Source: a bacterium
Lineage (GTDB): Bacteria > UBA4055
Reading direction: 5' to 3'
NCBI GenBank assembly: GCA_029559475.1
Contig: JAKQBN010000063.1
Coordinates: forward strand, 1 to 32,621
DNA length: 32,621 bases
A program made the translations under genes and the position numbers. Shown here in pieces: positions 24,972 to 32,621 of the stretch. How positions within the stretch are numbered: the stretch's first letter is position 1; every line of letters starts with the position of its first letter. Under the pieces are notes generated by a model that had not been told where the DNA came from, ran no database searches, and saw only the letters and a program-made list of their open reading frames with translations.

Positions 24972-26719
24972 CAGGAAAGTTTAGTCAGCTCCTTGTAATT
25001 GTTTATAAAGGCGTTATCGATGTCGTTTATAACAAGAGCTTTATCTGTATTTTCCGCCCTTGCTTTTTTAATGAACACTTCAGCAGTCAGCTTGAATCTT
25101 GGGTCTCTTGCCGCGTCCAGAACAAGCAGATGACCCATTATAAGATTTCCGGCCATTTCCACAAGTCTTCTTGCATGGAAATCTAGAAATTCCTGATCAT
25201 TGTGCCTTTCCACTTTTTCGATAGTGTTCACGTATATTTTCCGCATAACGTTAAGTTCTTTTCTTAAAAATTCAAGCTCGTAAGGTATCTTTCTTGAAGT
25301 ATATTCGTCTATCATTTCGGTGAAAAGTCTGCTCGTGACCCCCTTTATGGAAGCGACAACCTGAAGCTGTGTAGTTCCTTCGTAAATGGAAGTTATCCTA
25401 GCATCCCTGTAAAGCCTTTCGACCGGGAAGTCCTTTGTAAACCCGGTTCCGCCGTGGATCTGGATAGCATCGTATGTTATGCTGTTGCAGGCTTCAGATG
25501 AAAGCCCTTTTACGAGAGGAGTGTAGAAATCAGCTCTCTTTTTGTATTTTTTCAGATCGTTCTTTTCTTCTGCCGTCAGATCTCTTTCATGTTCGATCTC
25601 TTCGAGAGATTTATACACATCGACGAATCTTGATGTCTCATAATAAAGAGTTCTGAGAGCTGCGATCTTAACCTTCATGTCCGTCAGAATTTCATATACC
25701 GGTGCGAACTGGTTGATCTTTTTGCCGAACTGAGCCCTTTCCTGTGCGTATTTGAGCGCTTCTCTATAGGCCGCTTCTGATATTCCTATCGCCTGGCCGC
25801 TTACTCCGAGTCTCGCACCGTTCATAAGAGACATTACGTACTTTATAAGTCCGAACTTTCTTTTTCCGATAAGTATAGCAGGCGAATTTTTAAAGACCAT
25901 TTCGCAGGTGGGCGATCCGTGTATACCCATTTTATTCTCTATTCTTCTTATCTGAACGGTATCGTCCCTTTCATAAAGGAGCATTGAAAGCCCCCTACCG
26001 TCTTTCGTGCCTTCTTCGGTTCTTGCAAGCACCAGGGAAAGTTCCGCATTACCGTTGGTAATGAATCTTTTTACGCCGTTCAGTCTCCACAGACCTGTGC
26101 TTTCTTCAAAATGAGCTTTGAGCTGAACAGCCTGAAGATCTGATCCCGCGTCAGGCTCCGTCAATATCATCGCTCCTGTAGCCTCTCCGGAAGCAAACAT
26201 TGGAATGTATTTGGCTTTGATATCCTCGTCGGCGAATTCTTTAACCGTTTCTCCGATATCCTGCAGCCCGAAAAGGTTCATAAGGCTGGCATCACCTCTG
26301 GAGACCATTTCTATCATCATGCTGTATACGGTAGTCGGAAAATTCAGTCCGCCGTATTTACGCGGCTGTGTAACGCCTGTAAGCCTAGCCTGTTTTAAAG
26401 CTTTCAAATTCTCGACAGTACCTTTTGCATAATGAACACGGTTATCCTTCAGGACAGGTCCTTCTGCGTCGACGCTTTCAGCATTAGGCGCGATCACGTC
26501 TCCTGCGATCTCTCCGGTTATTTCAAGTGTGGAATCATAATTGTTCAGAGCATCCTCAAAACTGGCCGGTTTGTATTCATCAGGTTTGATCCTGTCTTTA
26601 CCGTAATATTTATTTTCGGTGATCTTATAGTATCTTTCCTTGAGTTCCGCGACCCTTTTCATAAAAGGATTATTCAGATGGAACTTCAGATCTTCATTAT
26701 CTCTGTAGAAATTCGTCAT
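24971..26719 (-). CDS. Acyl-CoA dehydrogenase with C-terminal extension
   Basis: 582 aa, longer than the 380-residue minimal family. About 60 extra residues precede the N-terminal helical domain. The beta domain has ATGAMILTEPDAGSDLQAVQ (FAD/substrate) and WRLNGVKRFITNG; the C-terminal helical domain has IQIHGGTGFTKDFPVERLYRDAR and IYEGTTQLQ with the catalytic-position Glu. A further 120-residue helical extension follows, as in long acyl-CoA dehydrogenases of FCB and other anaerobes. It oxidises an acyl-CoA and passes electrons to ETF, whose two genes lie directly upstream (ATGA overlap with etfA). Chain length or branching preference cannot be read. Confidence 0.92.
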   Translation of the reverse strand: MTNFYRDNEDLKFHLNNPFMKRVAELKERYYKITENKYYGKDRIKPDEYKPASFEDALNNYDSTLEITGEIAGDVIAPNAESVDAEGPVLKDNRVHYAKGTVENLKALKQARLTGVTQPRKYGGLNFPTTVYSMMIEMVSRGDASLMNLFGLQDIGETVKEFADEDIKAKYIPMFASGEATGAMILTEPDAGSDLQAVQLKAHFEESTGLWRLNGVKRFITNGNAELSLVLARTEEGTKDGRGLSMLLYERDDTVQIRRIENKMGIHGSPTCEMVFKNSPAILIGKRKFGLIKYVMSLMNGARLGVSGQAIGISEAAYREALKYAQERAQFGKKINQFAPVYEILTDMKVKIAALRTLYYETSRFVDVYKSLEEIEHERDLTAEEKNDLKKYKKRADFYTPLVKGLSSEACNSITYDAIQIHGGTGFTKDFPVERLYRDARITSIYEGTTQLQVVASIKGVTSRLFTEMIDEYTSRKIPYELEFLRKELNVMRKIYVNTIEKVERHNDQEFLDFHARRLVEMAGNLIMGHLLVLDAARDPRFKLTAEVFIKKARAENTDKALVINDIDNAFINNYKELTKLS

Positions 26720-27735
26720 TTGGACTGCTCCTTGTAAAACTTGATCATTTTCGGGATCACTGAATGAAGGTCTCCGACGAGAGTAACGTCGGCTATCGAA
26801 TTGATCGGAGCTTCGGGATCCGTATTAATTGAAATTATCTGAGCGGACGAGTCCATTCCCGCCCTGTGCTGAATAGCTCCAGAAATACCGCAGGCGATGT
26901 ATAATTTCGGCCTTACTGTCACGCCTGTCTGGCCGATCTGCCTTGAATGATCAGCGTATCCCGCATCTACCGCAGCTCTTGAAGCGCCAACTTCACCGCC
27001 GACTATTTTTGCCAGATCGTTGAGAAGATCAAAACCCTCTTTTGAACCGACGCCGAATCCTCCCGCGACGATTATCTGAGCAGCGCCGAGATTTACTTTT
27101 CTAGGCTCAATATGTCTTTCAATTATCTTAACTGCAAAATTGACATTGTCTAGAATTTTCATAGTATCAATTTTTTCGATTTTAGTCTTATGCTGTTTCG
27201 CGGTCTTTTCCTTTTTCATGACTCCTTCACGTACGGTAGCCATCTGAGGTCTTGTTTCGGGATTTACTATAGTGGCTATTATGTTTCCGCCGAAAGCGGG
27301 TCTGATCTGATAAAGAAGGTTTTTGTATTCGCGTCCGGATTTGGGGTCTGAATAATCGCCTATTACAAGATCAGTACAGTCAGCTGTAAGTCCGCATCTC
27401 AATTCTGAAGCGATCCTAGGAGCGAGGTCCCTTCCGACGGAAGTGGCTCCGACCAGAACGATCTGCGGTTTTTTTCTGTTTATAATATCCGTCAGCACAG
27501 CAGCATGCGGCAGTGTCGTGTACGGATGAAGCCTTTTATCGTCAGCGATATGGATTGTATCCGCTCCGTATGGAGTTATCTGTTCGGCTATTTTCTCAGT
27601 TCCTGAACTTATTACGACAGCTTCGACTTCACAATTCAGTTCTGAAGCGAGTTTTGACGCCTTGGAAACTAGTTCCAGGCTCACGTCGGCTACAACGCCG
27701 TCCTCTATTTCGCAGTAAACACAAATGTTATTCAA
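26716..27735 (-). CDS. etfA: Electron transfer flavoprotein subunit alpha
   Basis: 339 aa. The FAD-binding C-terminal half contains VAGGFGVGSKEGFDLLNDLA, GGEVGASRAAVDAGY and the family signature GQTGVTVRPKLYIACGISGA followed by QHRAGM. With EtfB it carries electrons from acyl-CoA dehydrogenase to the quinone pool. The start is TTG at 27735: the frame is closed just upstream by TAA, and a GGGG site overlaps the last codon of etfB. It ends in a 4-base overlap with the dehydrogenase gene. Confidence 0.95.
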   Translation of the reverse strand: MNNICVYCEIEDGVVADVSLELVSKASKLASELNCEVEAVVISSGTEKIAEQITPYGADTIHIADDKRLHPYTTLPHAAVLTDIINRKKPQIVLVGATSVGRDLAPRIASELRCGLTADCTDLVIGDYSDPKSGREYKNLLYQIRPAFGGNIIATIVNPETRPQMATVREGVMKKEKTAKQHKTKIEKIDTMKILDNVNFAVKIIERHIEPRKVNLGAAQIIVAGGFGVGSKEGFDLLNDLAKIVGGEVGASRAAVDAGYADHSRQIGQTGVTVRPKLYIACGISGAIQHRAGMDSSAQIISINTDPEAPINSIADVTLVGDLHSVIPKMIKFYKEQSK

Positions 27736-27739
27736 TTTA

Positions 27740-28615
27740 TTACCCCAGAGTATGATTTGTTATTAGATCCTGCATTAGCTGCCTGATCTCAGTATCGTTA
27801 TCGCGTATCACCTTAGAGTCTTTGCTCTGAAGTACGACATTGTCGATCTTTTTTACCTTTGTCGGTGAACCTGCCAGCCCTATTTTCTGAATATCGCATT
27901 TAAGGTCGTCAACGCTTAGCTCTTCGATCTGAAGATAATCTTTGTTCCTGACCGACTGGTTCAGGTAATCATCGGCGATCGTCTGAAGTTCTGTAGGTGT
28001 TTTCGCATGTTTGTATTTCATATAAAGTTTTGCGTTTTTCGGTCTGCATTTTTCTGCGGAACTGTGTACTGTAATAAGAGCCGGAAGGGAAGACTCTACG
28101 ACTTCCACACCTCTTTCAAGCCTTCTTTTAACCGTTACTTTGTCTTTTTTTATGTCAATGATTTCTTCCGCATAAGTTATCTGAGGAAGCTTCAGCTTTT
28201 CAGCCGTCTGAGGTCCGACCTGCGCCGTATCGCCGTCTATTGCCTGTCTTCCGGATAGTATCAGATCGTAATTGCCTATCTTTTCAACCGCTTTTGAGAT
28301 GACATATGAAGTAGCGAGAGTATCAGCTCCTGCGAATCTTTTGTCCGTGACCAGATATCCGCTGTCCGCATCTCTGAACATACTTTCCCTGATAATGTCG
28401 GCGGCACGCGGCGGACCCATAGTAAGTATAATGATCTCCGTGTCCGCATATTTATCCTTGATCAGAAGTGCCTGTTCCAAAGCGTTCAGATCTTCCGGAT
28501 TATAGATCGCGGGAAGAGCCGCCCTGTTTACCGTGCCGTCGGATGTCATAGCGTCTTCGCCGACATTCCTCGTATCAGGCACCTGTTTGGCAAGTACAAT
28601 GATCCTGAAAGCCAT
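27740..28615 (-). CDS. etfB: Electron transfer flavoprotein subunit beta
   Basis: 291 aa from the second of two adjacent ATGs; the first (28618) directly abuts the GGAGG site, while the second has proper spacing. IVLAKQVPDTRNV (6-18), AIYNPEDLNALEQAL, the ADTLATSYVISKAVEKIG helix and GRQAIDGDTAQVGPQTAEKL are standard EtfB. It binds AMP, or FAD in bifurcating forms, and partners EtfA. The length is somewhat above the 250-residue classical form. It is the first gene of the long minus-strand block, behind its own promoter. Confidence 0.95.
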   Translation of the reverse strand: MAFRIIVLAKQVPDTRNVGEDAMTSDGTVNRAALPAIYNPEDLNALEQALLIKDKYADTEIIILTMGPPRAADIIRESMFRDADSGYLVTDKRFAGADTLATSYVISKAVEKIGNYDLILSGRQAIDGDTAQVGPQTAEKLKLPQITYAEEIIDIKKDKVTVKRRLERGVEVVESSLPALITVHSSAEKCRPKNAKLYMKYKHAKTPTELQTIADDYLNQSVRNKDYLQIEELSVDDLKCDIQKIGLAGSPTKVKKIDNVVLQSKDSKVIRDNDTEIRQLMQDLITNHTLG

Positions 28616-28680
28616 CATTCCTCCATGTGTAAATTCATTTATTTCAAATTATTCATTACATCCATTCTAAAAATTTAGAG

Positions 28681-28709
28681 AATATATTAAAACGCGCGAA
28701 ATATTGCAA
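28681..28709 (-). promoter_or_regulatory. Promoter of the etfB-to-mrdA block
   Basis: Minus strand TTGCAA (28709-28704), 17-base spacer, TATATT (28686-28681) continuing C. The start point near 28674 leaves a leader of about 60 bases. This is the only convincing promoter I see for the nine genes that follow. Confidence 0.5.
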
Positions 28710-28740
28710 CTTAAAACTATTTTTTTAAAAATAAAGTCAT

Positions 28741-28771
28741 TTGACAAAACAACACGCTTTTTATATCTTGC
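28741..28771 (+). promoter_or_regulatory. Promoter of the phosphomutase-to-lpxB run
   Basis: TTGACA (28741-28746), 17-base spacer, TATCTTGC (28764-28771). The start point near 28777 gives a 27-base leader. It is back to back with the etfB promoter. Confidence 0.6.
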
Positions 28772-28803
28772 TGTTCTAATTTTAAAGTTTCAGCGGAGAT
28801 TTT

Positions 28804-30153
28804 ATGTCGAAATTGATGGTGAGCGTCGCGGGGATCAGAGGTGTTGTAGGGGATTCTTTAACCCCCGAGGTAATATTAAGATATGTAAGCTCATATTCAA
28901 GACTTCTGGGACCCGGGCCTGTCGTTGTAGGAAGAGATACGCGTCCGTCCGGAAAAGCTATATCGGGACTCGTAAGTTCGGTTCTGAATATGTGCGGAAG
29001 GGATGTAGTTGATATTGATATCGCAACTACACCTACAGTAGCGATGGCGGTAGAATTATACAAAGCTGCCGGCGGAATAGCGATAACTGCAAGTCACAAT
29101 CCTTCGGAGTGGAACGCTTTAAAGTTTATGGACGAAAAAACGCTGTTTCTGAACGAGAATCAAGGCGAAAAACTTCACTACATACTTACCGAGAACAGAT
29201 ACATTTACGAAAAATTCGATAAACTCGGATCTACCAGATTTGAAAGGGAAGAATCAAGAAAATATCATATAAAGAAAATATTAGATATTCCGTACATCAA
29301 CAAAAGTCTAATCAGAAAAAGAAAGTTCAAAGTAGCCATCGACTGCGTTAACGGAGCGGGCAGCGTTATTCTGCCTGAACTTCTACACGATCTTGGATGC
29401 ACTGTCACAAAAATAAACTGCGAGCCGAATGGCATATTTCCGCACGGGGCAGAACCTTTACCAGAAAATCTTAGTGAAATTTGCGGTGTAATAAAAAAAG
29501 GAAATTTCGACATCGGAATGGTCGTCGATCCTGATTCTGACAGGCTTGCTCTTATAAGCGAGAACGGAGTTCCTTTGGGCGAAGAGTACACTCTTGCCAT
29601 GGTAGTTGATCTGATACTGTCAAAGAAAAAATCTGACATAGCTGTCAATGTTTCTACATCTAGAGCAACTGAAGATACCGCCGCAAAATACGGATGCAGA
29701 ACTTACCGCGCGAAGGTCGGAGAGATCAATGTTTCATCTGTCATGCTTGAAAAAGGGCTGATAATAGGTGGCGAGGGGAACGGCGGAGTTATCATGCCTG
29801 AAGTACATCCGGGAAGGGACGCTCTTGTCGGGGCGGCGTTGATCCTTCAGTATCTGACAGTGAAAGGAAAATTCGTTTCCGAAATTTTTGATGAACTGCC
29901 CTCTTATCATATTGTCAAAGACAAAGTGTCGGTTGAAGGTATAGATTTCGAATCGAAAGCCAGAACGATGATGGAAAATACGCCGAAAAAACTTCTTGAT
30001 CTTACTGACGGAATAAAAATAAACGGTGAAAATGACTGGGTTCAGCTCAGGAAGTCAAATACAGAACCGATTGTTAGAATTTTTGCTGAAGCGAAAACAA
30101 GATCAGCTGCCGAAGAGCTTGTTAAAAAATATAAGGAAATCATAATTGGCTAA
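28804..30153 (+). CDS. glmM: Phosphoglucosamine/phosphohexose mutase, GlmM-like
   Basis: 449 aa, alpha-D-phosphohexomutase family. The phosphoserine loop TASHNP has Ser97; the metal loop is DPDSDR (242-247); the sugar loop is GGEGNGG; the phosphate-binding end is RKSNTEPIVRIF. The GEGNGG form is that of the archaeal-type and FCB GlmM-like group, rather than the GEQSGH of E. coli GlmM. That favours glucosamine-phosphate mutase, feeding UDP-GlcNAc for peptidoglycan and lipid A, but a phosphomannomutase or phosphoglucomutase role is not excluded. A CGGAG site lies 6 bases before the ATG. The end overlaps the next gene by 8 bases. lpxB lies downstream in the same run. Confidence 0.85.
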   Translation: MSKLMVSVAGIRGVVGDSLTPEVILRYVSSYSRLLGPGPVVVGRDTRPSGKAISGLVSSVLNMCGRDVVDIDIATTPTVAMAVELYKAAGGIAITASHNPSEWNALKFMDEKTLFLNENQGEKLHYILTENRYIYEKFDKLGSTRFEREESRKYHIKKILDIPYINKSLIRKRKFKVAIDCVNGAGSVILPELLHDLGCTVTKINCEPNGIFPHGAEPLPENLSEICGVIKKGNFDIGMVVDPDSDRLALISENGVPLGEEYTLAMVVDLILSKKKSDIAVNVSTSRATEDTAAKYGCRTYRAKVGEINVSSVMLEKGLIIGGEGNGGVIMPEVHPGRDALVGAALILQYLTVKGKFVSEIFDELPSYHIVKDKVSVEGIDFESKARTMMENTPKKLLDLTDGIKINGENDWVQLRKSNTEPIVRIFAEAKTRSAAEELVKKYKEIIIG

Positions 30154-31402
30154 AATTATGTCTTCAGTTCTTCTGTTAACCGCAATTATTATGCCGCTCT
30201 TTTCGGTGAGCGGCGACGGTCAGATCTTTGATGAGAACGGAATTAAAGGCCTGCCTGTATTCAGATATAATATTTTCAGATCGCTTACGGAAGAGGAAGA
30301 TAAGTATATACTTAATATTCATGCCGATATAGCAAACGACAGGCTTCAGTTCTTAAAAAAAGATTCGATCTATGATGCTTCTTATTCTATAGCGGCAGCC
30401 GTTTATTCGGGAACAGAAACGGATGTGATACCTCAATATCAGAAATCAACAATAAACAGAGTTGTCACAAAAGAGTATAAAGAAACCCAGTCGCCCCGTT
30501 CAAAAGAAAGTCACAGTCTTAAATTCGGAATTACGAACGGTGTTTATACGGCCGTGATCACTCTCAAAGATCTCAATACTCAAAAAAAACATACAGTGCG
30601 AAGGGTCCTTGAGTTTCATGATAGAGCGGGATTGAAAATATCGGATCTCCGGATGGTTTACTGGACAGACGACAGCGATTTTGAAAAAAGCTATGAACCG
30701 CTGATCAATAATGTTGTTGATAAGCAGAACAACTATACCGGAGCGATGTTCGAGATTTTCACAGGCGGAAATGAAGGAGTTAAAGATTTCAGCATAAGGT
30801 ATAAAATTATCGGCAGTAGCGGAAATACTGTATATGACGACTTGTTCAAAGGAACAATAAAAGACAAACTTCAGCTTCAGGTGCTGAAGATCCCACTTGA
30901 AAATATCGGCGCAGGAAATTACAGGATCGAAATGGAAATCGATATCGGAGGATCGAAAATTCAGAGAAGCGCGATATTTTACCTCAGATGGAAGGATCTG
31001 TCCCTTAATGTCGCCGATATAAGTGTCGCAGTCGAACAGATGCTCTATATAACCGAATTCGATTCAGTTAGTCATGTATTCAAGATGACTGACGAAGAAA
31101 AAAAAGCATGGTTCAAAGAATACTGGAACAGGCTTGAAATGTCTCTGGGGCTTAAATCGAATTCTCTGATGGATGAATATTTCAGAAGAATAGCTTACGC
31201 TAACATGCATTTCTCAGTTCCAAAGAAAGCCGGCTGGAAAACGGATATGGGGAAAGTGCTGTGCGTTTACGGAGATCCGGACGAAGTACAGAGTTACCCG
31301 TTTACAAAAAACACGAAGCCTTACGAAGTCTGGATATATTATGAGTCGGAGCAGCAGTTCATTTTTGATTATACCGGAGGCGAGTACAGGCTCAGGAAAT
31401 AA
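30146..31402 (+). CDS. GWxTD domain-containing exported protein
   Basis: 418 aa from TTG 30146. An AAGGA site lies 9 bases before that TTG and gives a signal peptide with a Lys in its n-region (MAKIMSSVLLLTAIIMPLFSVSG); the later ATG at 30158 has no site and would lack the charge. The middle is beta-rich. The C-terminal domain, about 330-418, carries GWKTDMGKVLCVYGDPDEV (from 363), the GWxTD signature, and ends in a tyrosine- and aromatic-rich stretch. This domain is widespread in FCB bacteria and has no established function. An extracytoplasmic location is expected. It overlaps glmM by 8 bases and is followed after one base by the metallo-hydrolase gene. Confidence 0.85.
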   Translation: MAKIMSSVLLLTAIIMPLFSVSGDGQIFDENGIKGLPVFRYNIFRSLTEEEDKYILNIHADIANDRLQFLKKDSIYDASYSIAAAVYSGTETDVIPQYQKSTINRVVTKEYKETQSPRSKESHSLKFGITNGVYTAVITLKDLNTQKKHTVRRVLEFHDRAGLKISDLRMVYWTDDSDFEKSYEPLINNVVDKQNNYTGAMFEIFTGGNEGVKDFSIRYKIIGSSGNTVYDDLFKGTIKDKLQLQVLKIPLENIGAGNYRIEMEIDIGGSKIQRSAIFYLRWKDLSLNVADISVAVEQMLYITEFDSVSHVFKMTDEEKKAWFKEYWNRLEMSLGLKSNSLMDEYFRRIAYANMHFSVPKKAGWKTDMGKVLCVYGDPDEVQSYPFTKNTKPYEVWIYYESEQQFIFDYTGGEYRLRK

Positions 31403-31403
31403 G

Positions 31404-32165
31404 ATGAAACTTTCAGTTCTTTCAAGCGGAAGCGGCGGAAATTCCACAATAATACAGTCATCAGCAGGCAGCATACTGATAGATGCGGGGATAACAGGAA
31501 AAAGGCTCATAGAGCGGCTGGAATCTATTTCTGCAGATATAAACAGCATTATGGGCGTGATAATAACGCACGATCACCATGATCATATCGACGGGGCAGG
31601 CGTTATAGCAAGAAAATTAAAGATCCCTGTTTACCTTCATAAGCCTAACTATGAATCTTCAAAAGAAAAACTCGAAAAATGCGAGATAAGGTTAATAGAA
31701 GGTGATTTTAATATCGGCGATTTTAAAATAATACCTTTTCCAATATCTCATGACGGTACGGCCAACTATGCTTACAATATTATAAAAGACGGCAGGAAGA
31801 TAAGCCACGTTACTGACATCGGGGTTGTGACAGAGACCGTAAAATTCAGGATCAGAGACTGCGATCTTCTTGTAATCGAGTCGAACCACGATCTGAAAAT
31901 GCTGCATGACGGGCCGTATCCCTGGTATTTAAAGCAGAGAATTGCAGGAAACACCGGGCATCTGTCTAATGTTTCCGCAGGAGATCTGGTGAGAGGATCA
32001 GCGGGATCTACACTAAAGAACGTAATACTTGCTCACATGAGCAAAGAGAACAACGATCCTGCTCTTGCATTCGAGAACATGACTGCTGTCAGAGAAGAGA
32101 ACGATTTCGCTTTTCGCCTTCATCTGGCGTTTCAGGATAAAGCAACGGAATTTATTGAGATATGA
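31404..32165 (+). CDS. YycJ/WalJ-like metallo-beta-lactamase-fold hydrolase
   Basis: 253 aa from the ATG at 31404, which follows the previous stop by one base; an AGGAAA site is inside the end of the GWxTD gene. The metal motif is HDHHDH (56-61, H-x-H-x-D-H), preceded by LSSGSGGNST and DAGITGKRL, both typical of the YycJ/VicX group. SHVTDIGVVTE and ESNHDLKML, then NTGHLSN and ILAHMSKENN, give the other metal ligands. Members are cytosolic hydrolases with suspected exonuclease or phosphodiesterase activity; in Firmicutes they sit beside the WalRK two-component genes, absent here. Overlaps lpxB by 4 bases (ATGA). Confidence 0.88.
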   Translation: MKLSVLSSGSGGNSTIIQSSAGSILIDAGITGKRLIERLESISADINSIMGVIITHDHHDHIDGAGVIARKLKIPVYLHKPNYESSKEKLEKCEIRLIEGDFNIGDFKIIPFPISHDGTANYAYNIIKDGRKISHVTDIGVVTETVKFRIRDCDLLVIESNHDLKMLHDGPYPWYLKQRIAGNTGHLSNVSAGDLVRGSAGSTLKNVILAHMSKENNDPALAFENMTAVREENDFAFRLHLAFQDKATEFIEI

Positions 32166-32621
32166 CAGGCAATAATATAATATATGTTACAGCGGGTGAA
32201 GAATCCGGCGATATGCTGGGAAGCGAAGTCATAAAAGAGATCAGAAAAGTAAATCCTGATATAATAATTAAAGGGATAGGCGGAAAGAAAATGGTTTCTG
32301 AAGGGCTCATCCCTGTGTTCAGAACAGAAAAACTGGGATTTATGGGATTTATTGAGCTTTTCAAACACGTTATCGTAATAAAAAGAGCTTTTAAATCCGT
32401 ACTTAAGAGTATTATTACCGATAAGCCTTCAGTTGTACTCATGATAGACTTTTCGGAATTCCATATAAAGCTGGCAAAAAGAATAAAGTCGGAAATGCCC
32501 GAGACGAAAATCATTAAGTACGTGAGTCCGCAGATCTGGGCTTCAAGAGCATCTAGAATTAACGACATAGTCAAATATTACGACTGTCTATGCTGTATTC
32601 TGCCTTTCGAAAAGAAAATTT
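32162..32621 (+). CDS. lpxB: Lipid-A-disaccharide synthase, partial (C-terminus outside window)
   Basis: 153 codons are visible before the right edge. The start NIIYVTAGEESGDMLGSEVI is the LpxB signature, followed by GIGGKKMVSEG, GFMGFIELFKH, SVVLMIDFSEFHIKLAKRIK and YVSPQIWASRASRI, all in order. The enzyme joins UDP-diacylglucosamine and lipid X into the lipid A disaccharide at the inner membrane, so this organism makes lipid A. It begins inside the stop of the metallo-hydrolase gene (ATGA), so both are translated together in the run that starts with glmM. Confidence 0.94.
   Translation, partial: MTGNNIIYVTAGEESGDMLGSEVIKEIRKVNPDIIIKGIGGKKMVSEGLIPVFRTEKLGFMGFIELFKHVIVIKRAFKSVLKSIITDKPSVVLMIDFSEFHIKLAKRIKSEMPETKIIKYVSPQIWASRASRINDIVKYYDCLCCILPFEKKI

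Overview
The window comes from a diderm bacterium with lipopolysaccharide, moderate to low GC and very compact gene order. Many neighbouring genes overlap by 1 to 4 bases. LPS functions are present (GmhB, an LptD-like protein, LpxB), as are a GWxTD-domain protein, a stand-alone RapZ C-terminal domain and promoters whose -10 box reads TAnnTT(TG) rather than TATAAT. Together these point to the Fibrobacteres-Chlorobi-Bacteroidetes (FCB) superphylum, most likely an uncultured candidate phylum such as Delongbacteria or a relative. The phylum is inference; the diderm LPS lifestyle is directly supported.

Layout. 1-4595: a partial EamA-type transporter (minus) diverges from dnaB; then a YihY/BrkB membrane protein is coupled to a ComEC-like metallo-hydrolase lipoprotein. 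4596-5066: intergenic, with the first copy of a two-module inverted repeat and a terminator. 5067-11109: a RapZ C-terminal domain protein (minus) diverges from a plus-strand run of an exported Lys-rich protein, nadE, gmhB, a PD-(D/E)XK-like protein and lptD. 11110-11566: the second repeat copy, in opposite orientation. 11567-13963: selB and a dual-specificity phosphatase. 14021-15691: an MltD-like lytic transglycosylase lipoprotein with three LysM repeats (minus). 15903-18050: a degenerate transposase-like HTH/RNase H-like protein and a TPR protein, in one reading frame split by a single TAA. 18128-18191: a candidate small RNA. 18320-18592: rpsO behind a leader that can fold like the S15-binding three-way junction.

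18589-28615 is one tightly packed minus-strand block, read etfB-etfA-acyl-CoA dehydrogenase-purN-purH-mreB-mreC-mreD-mrdA. It joins flavin-linked electron transfer, purine synthesis and the cell-elongation machinery. 28804-32621 diverges from it: a GlmM-like sugar phosphomutase, the GWxTD protein, a YycJ-like metallo-hydrolase and lpxB (cut by the window edge). Envelope biogenesis is the recurring theme (LPS, peptidoglycan synthesis and turnover, rod shape), alongside replication, translation and cofactor genes.

The most interesting items are the transposase-like/TPR pair in one frame, the S15-mimic leader, the two-module repeat whose ends change in a compensating way, the shared promoter architecture, and the candidate small RNA with two CCCC loops. 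No CRISPR array, complete insertion sequence, prophage, tRNA or rRNA gene was seen.
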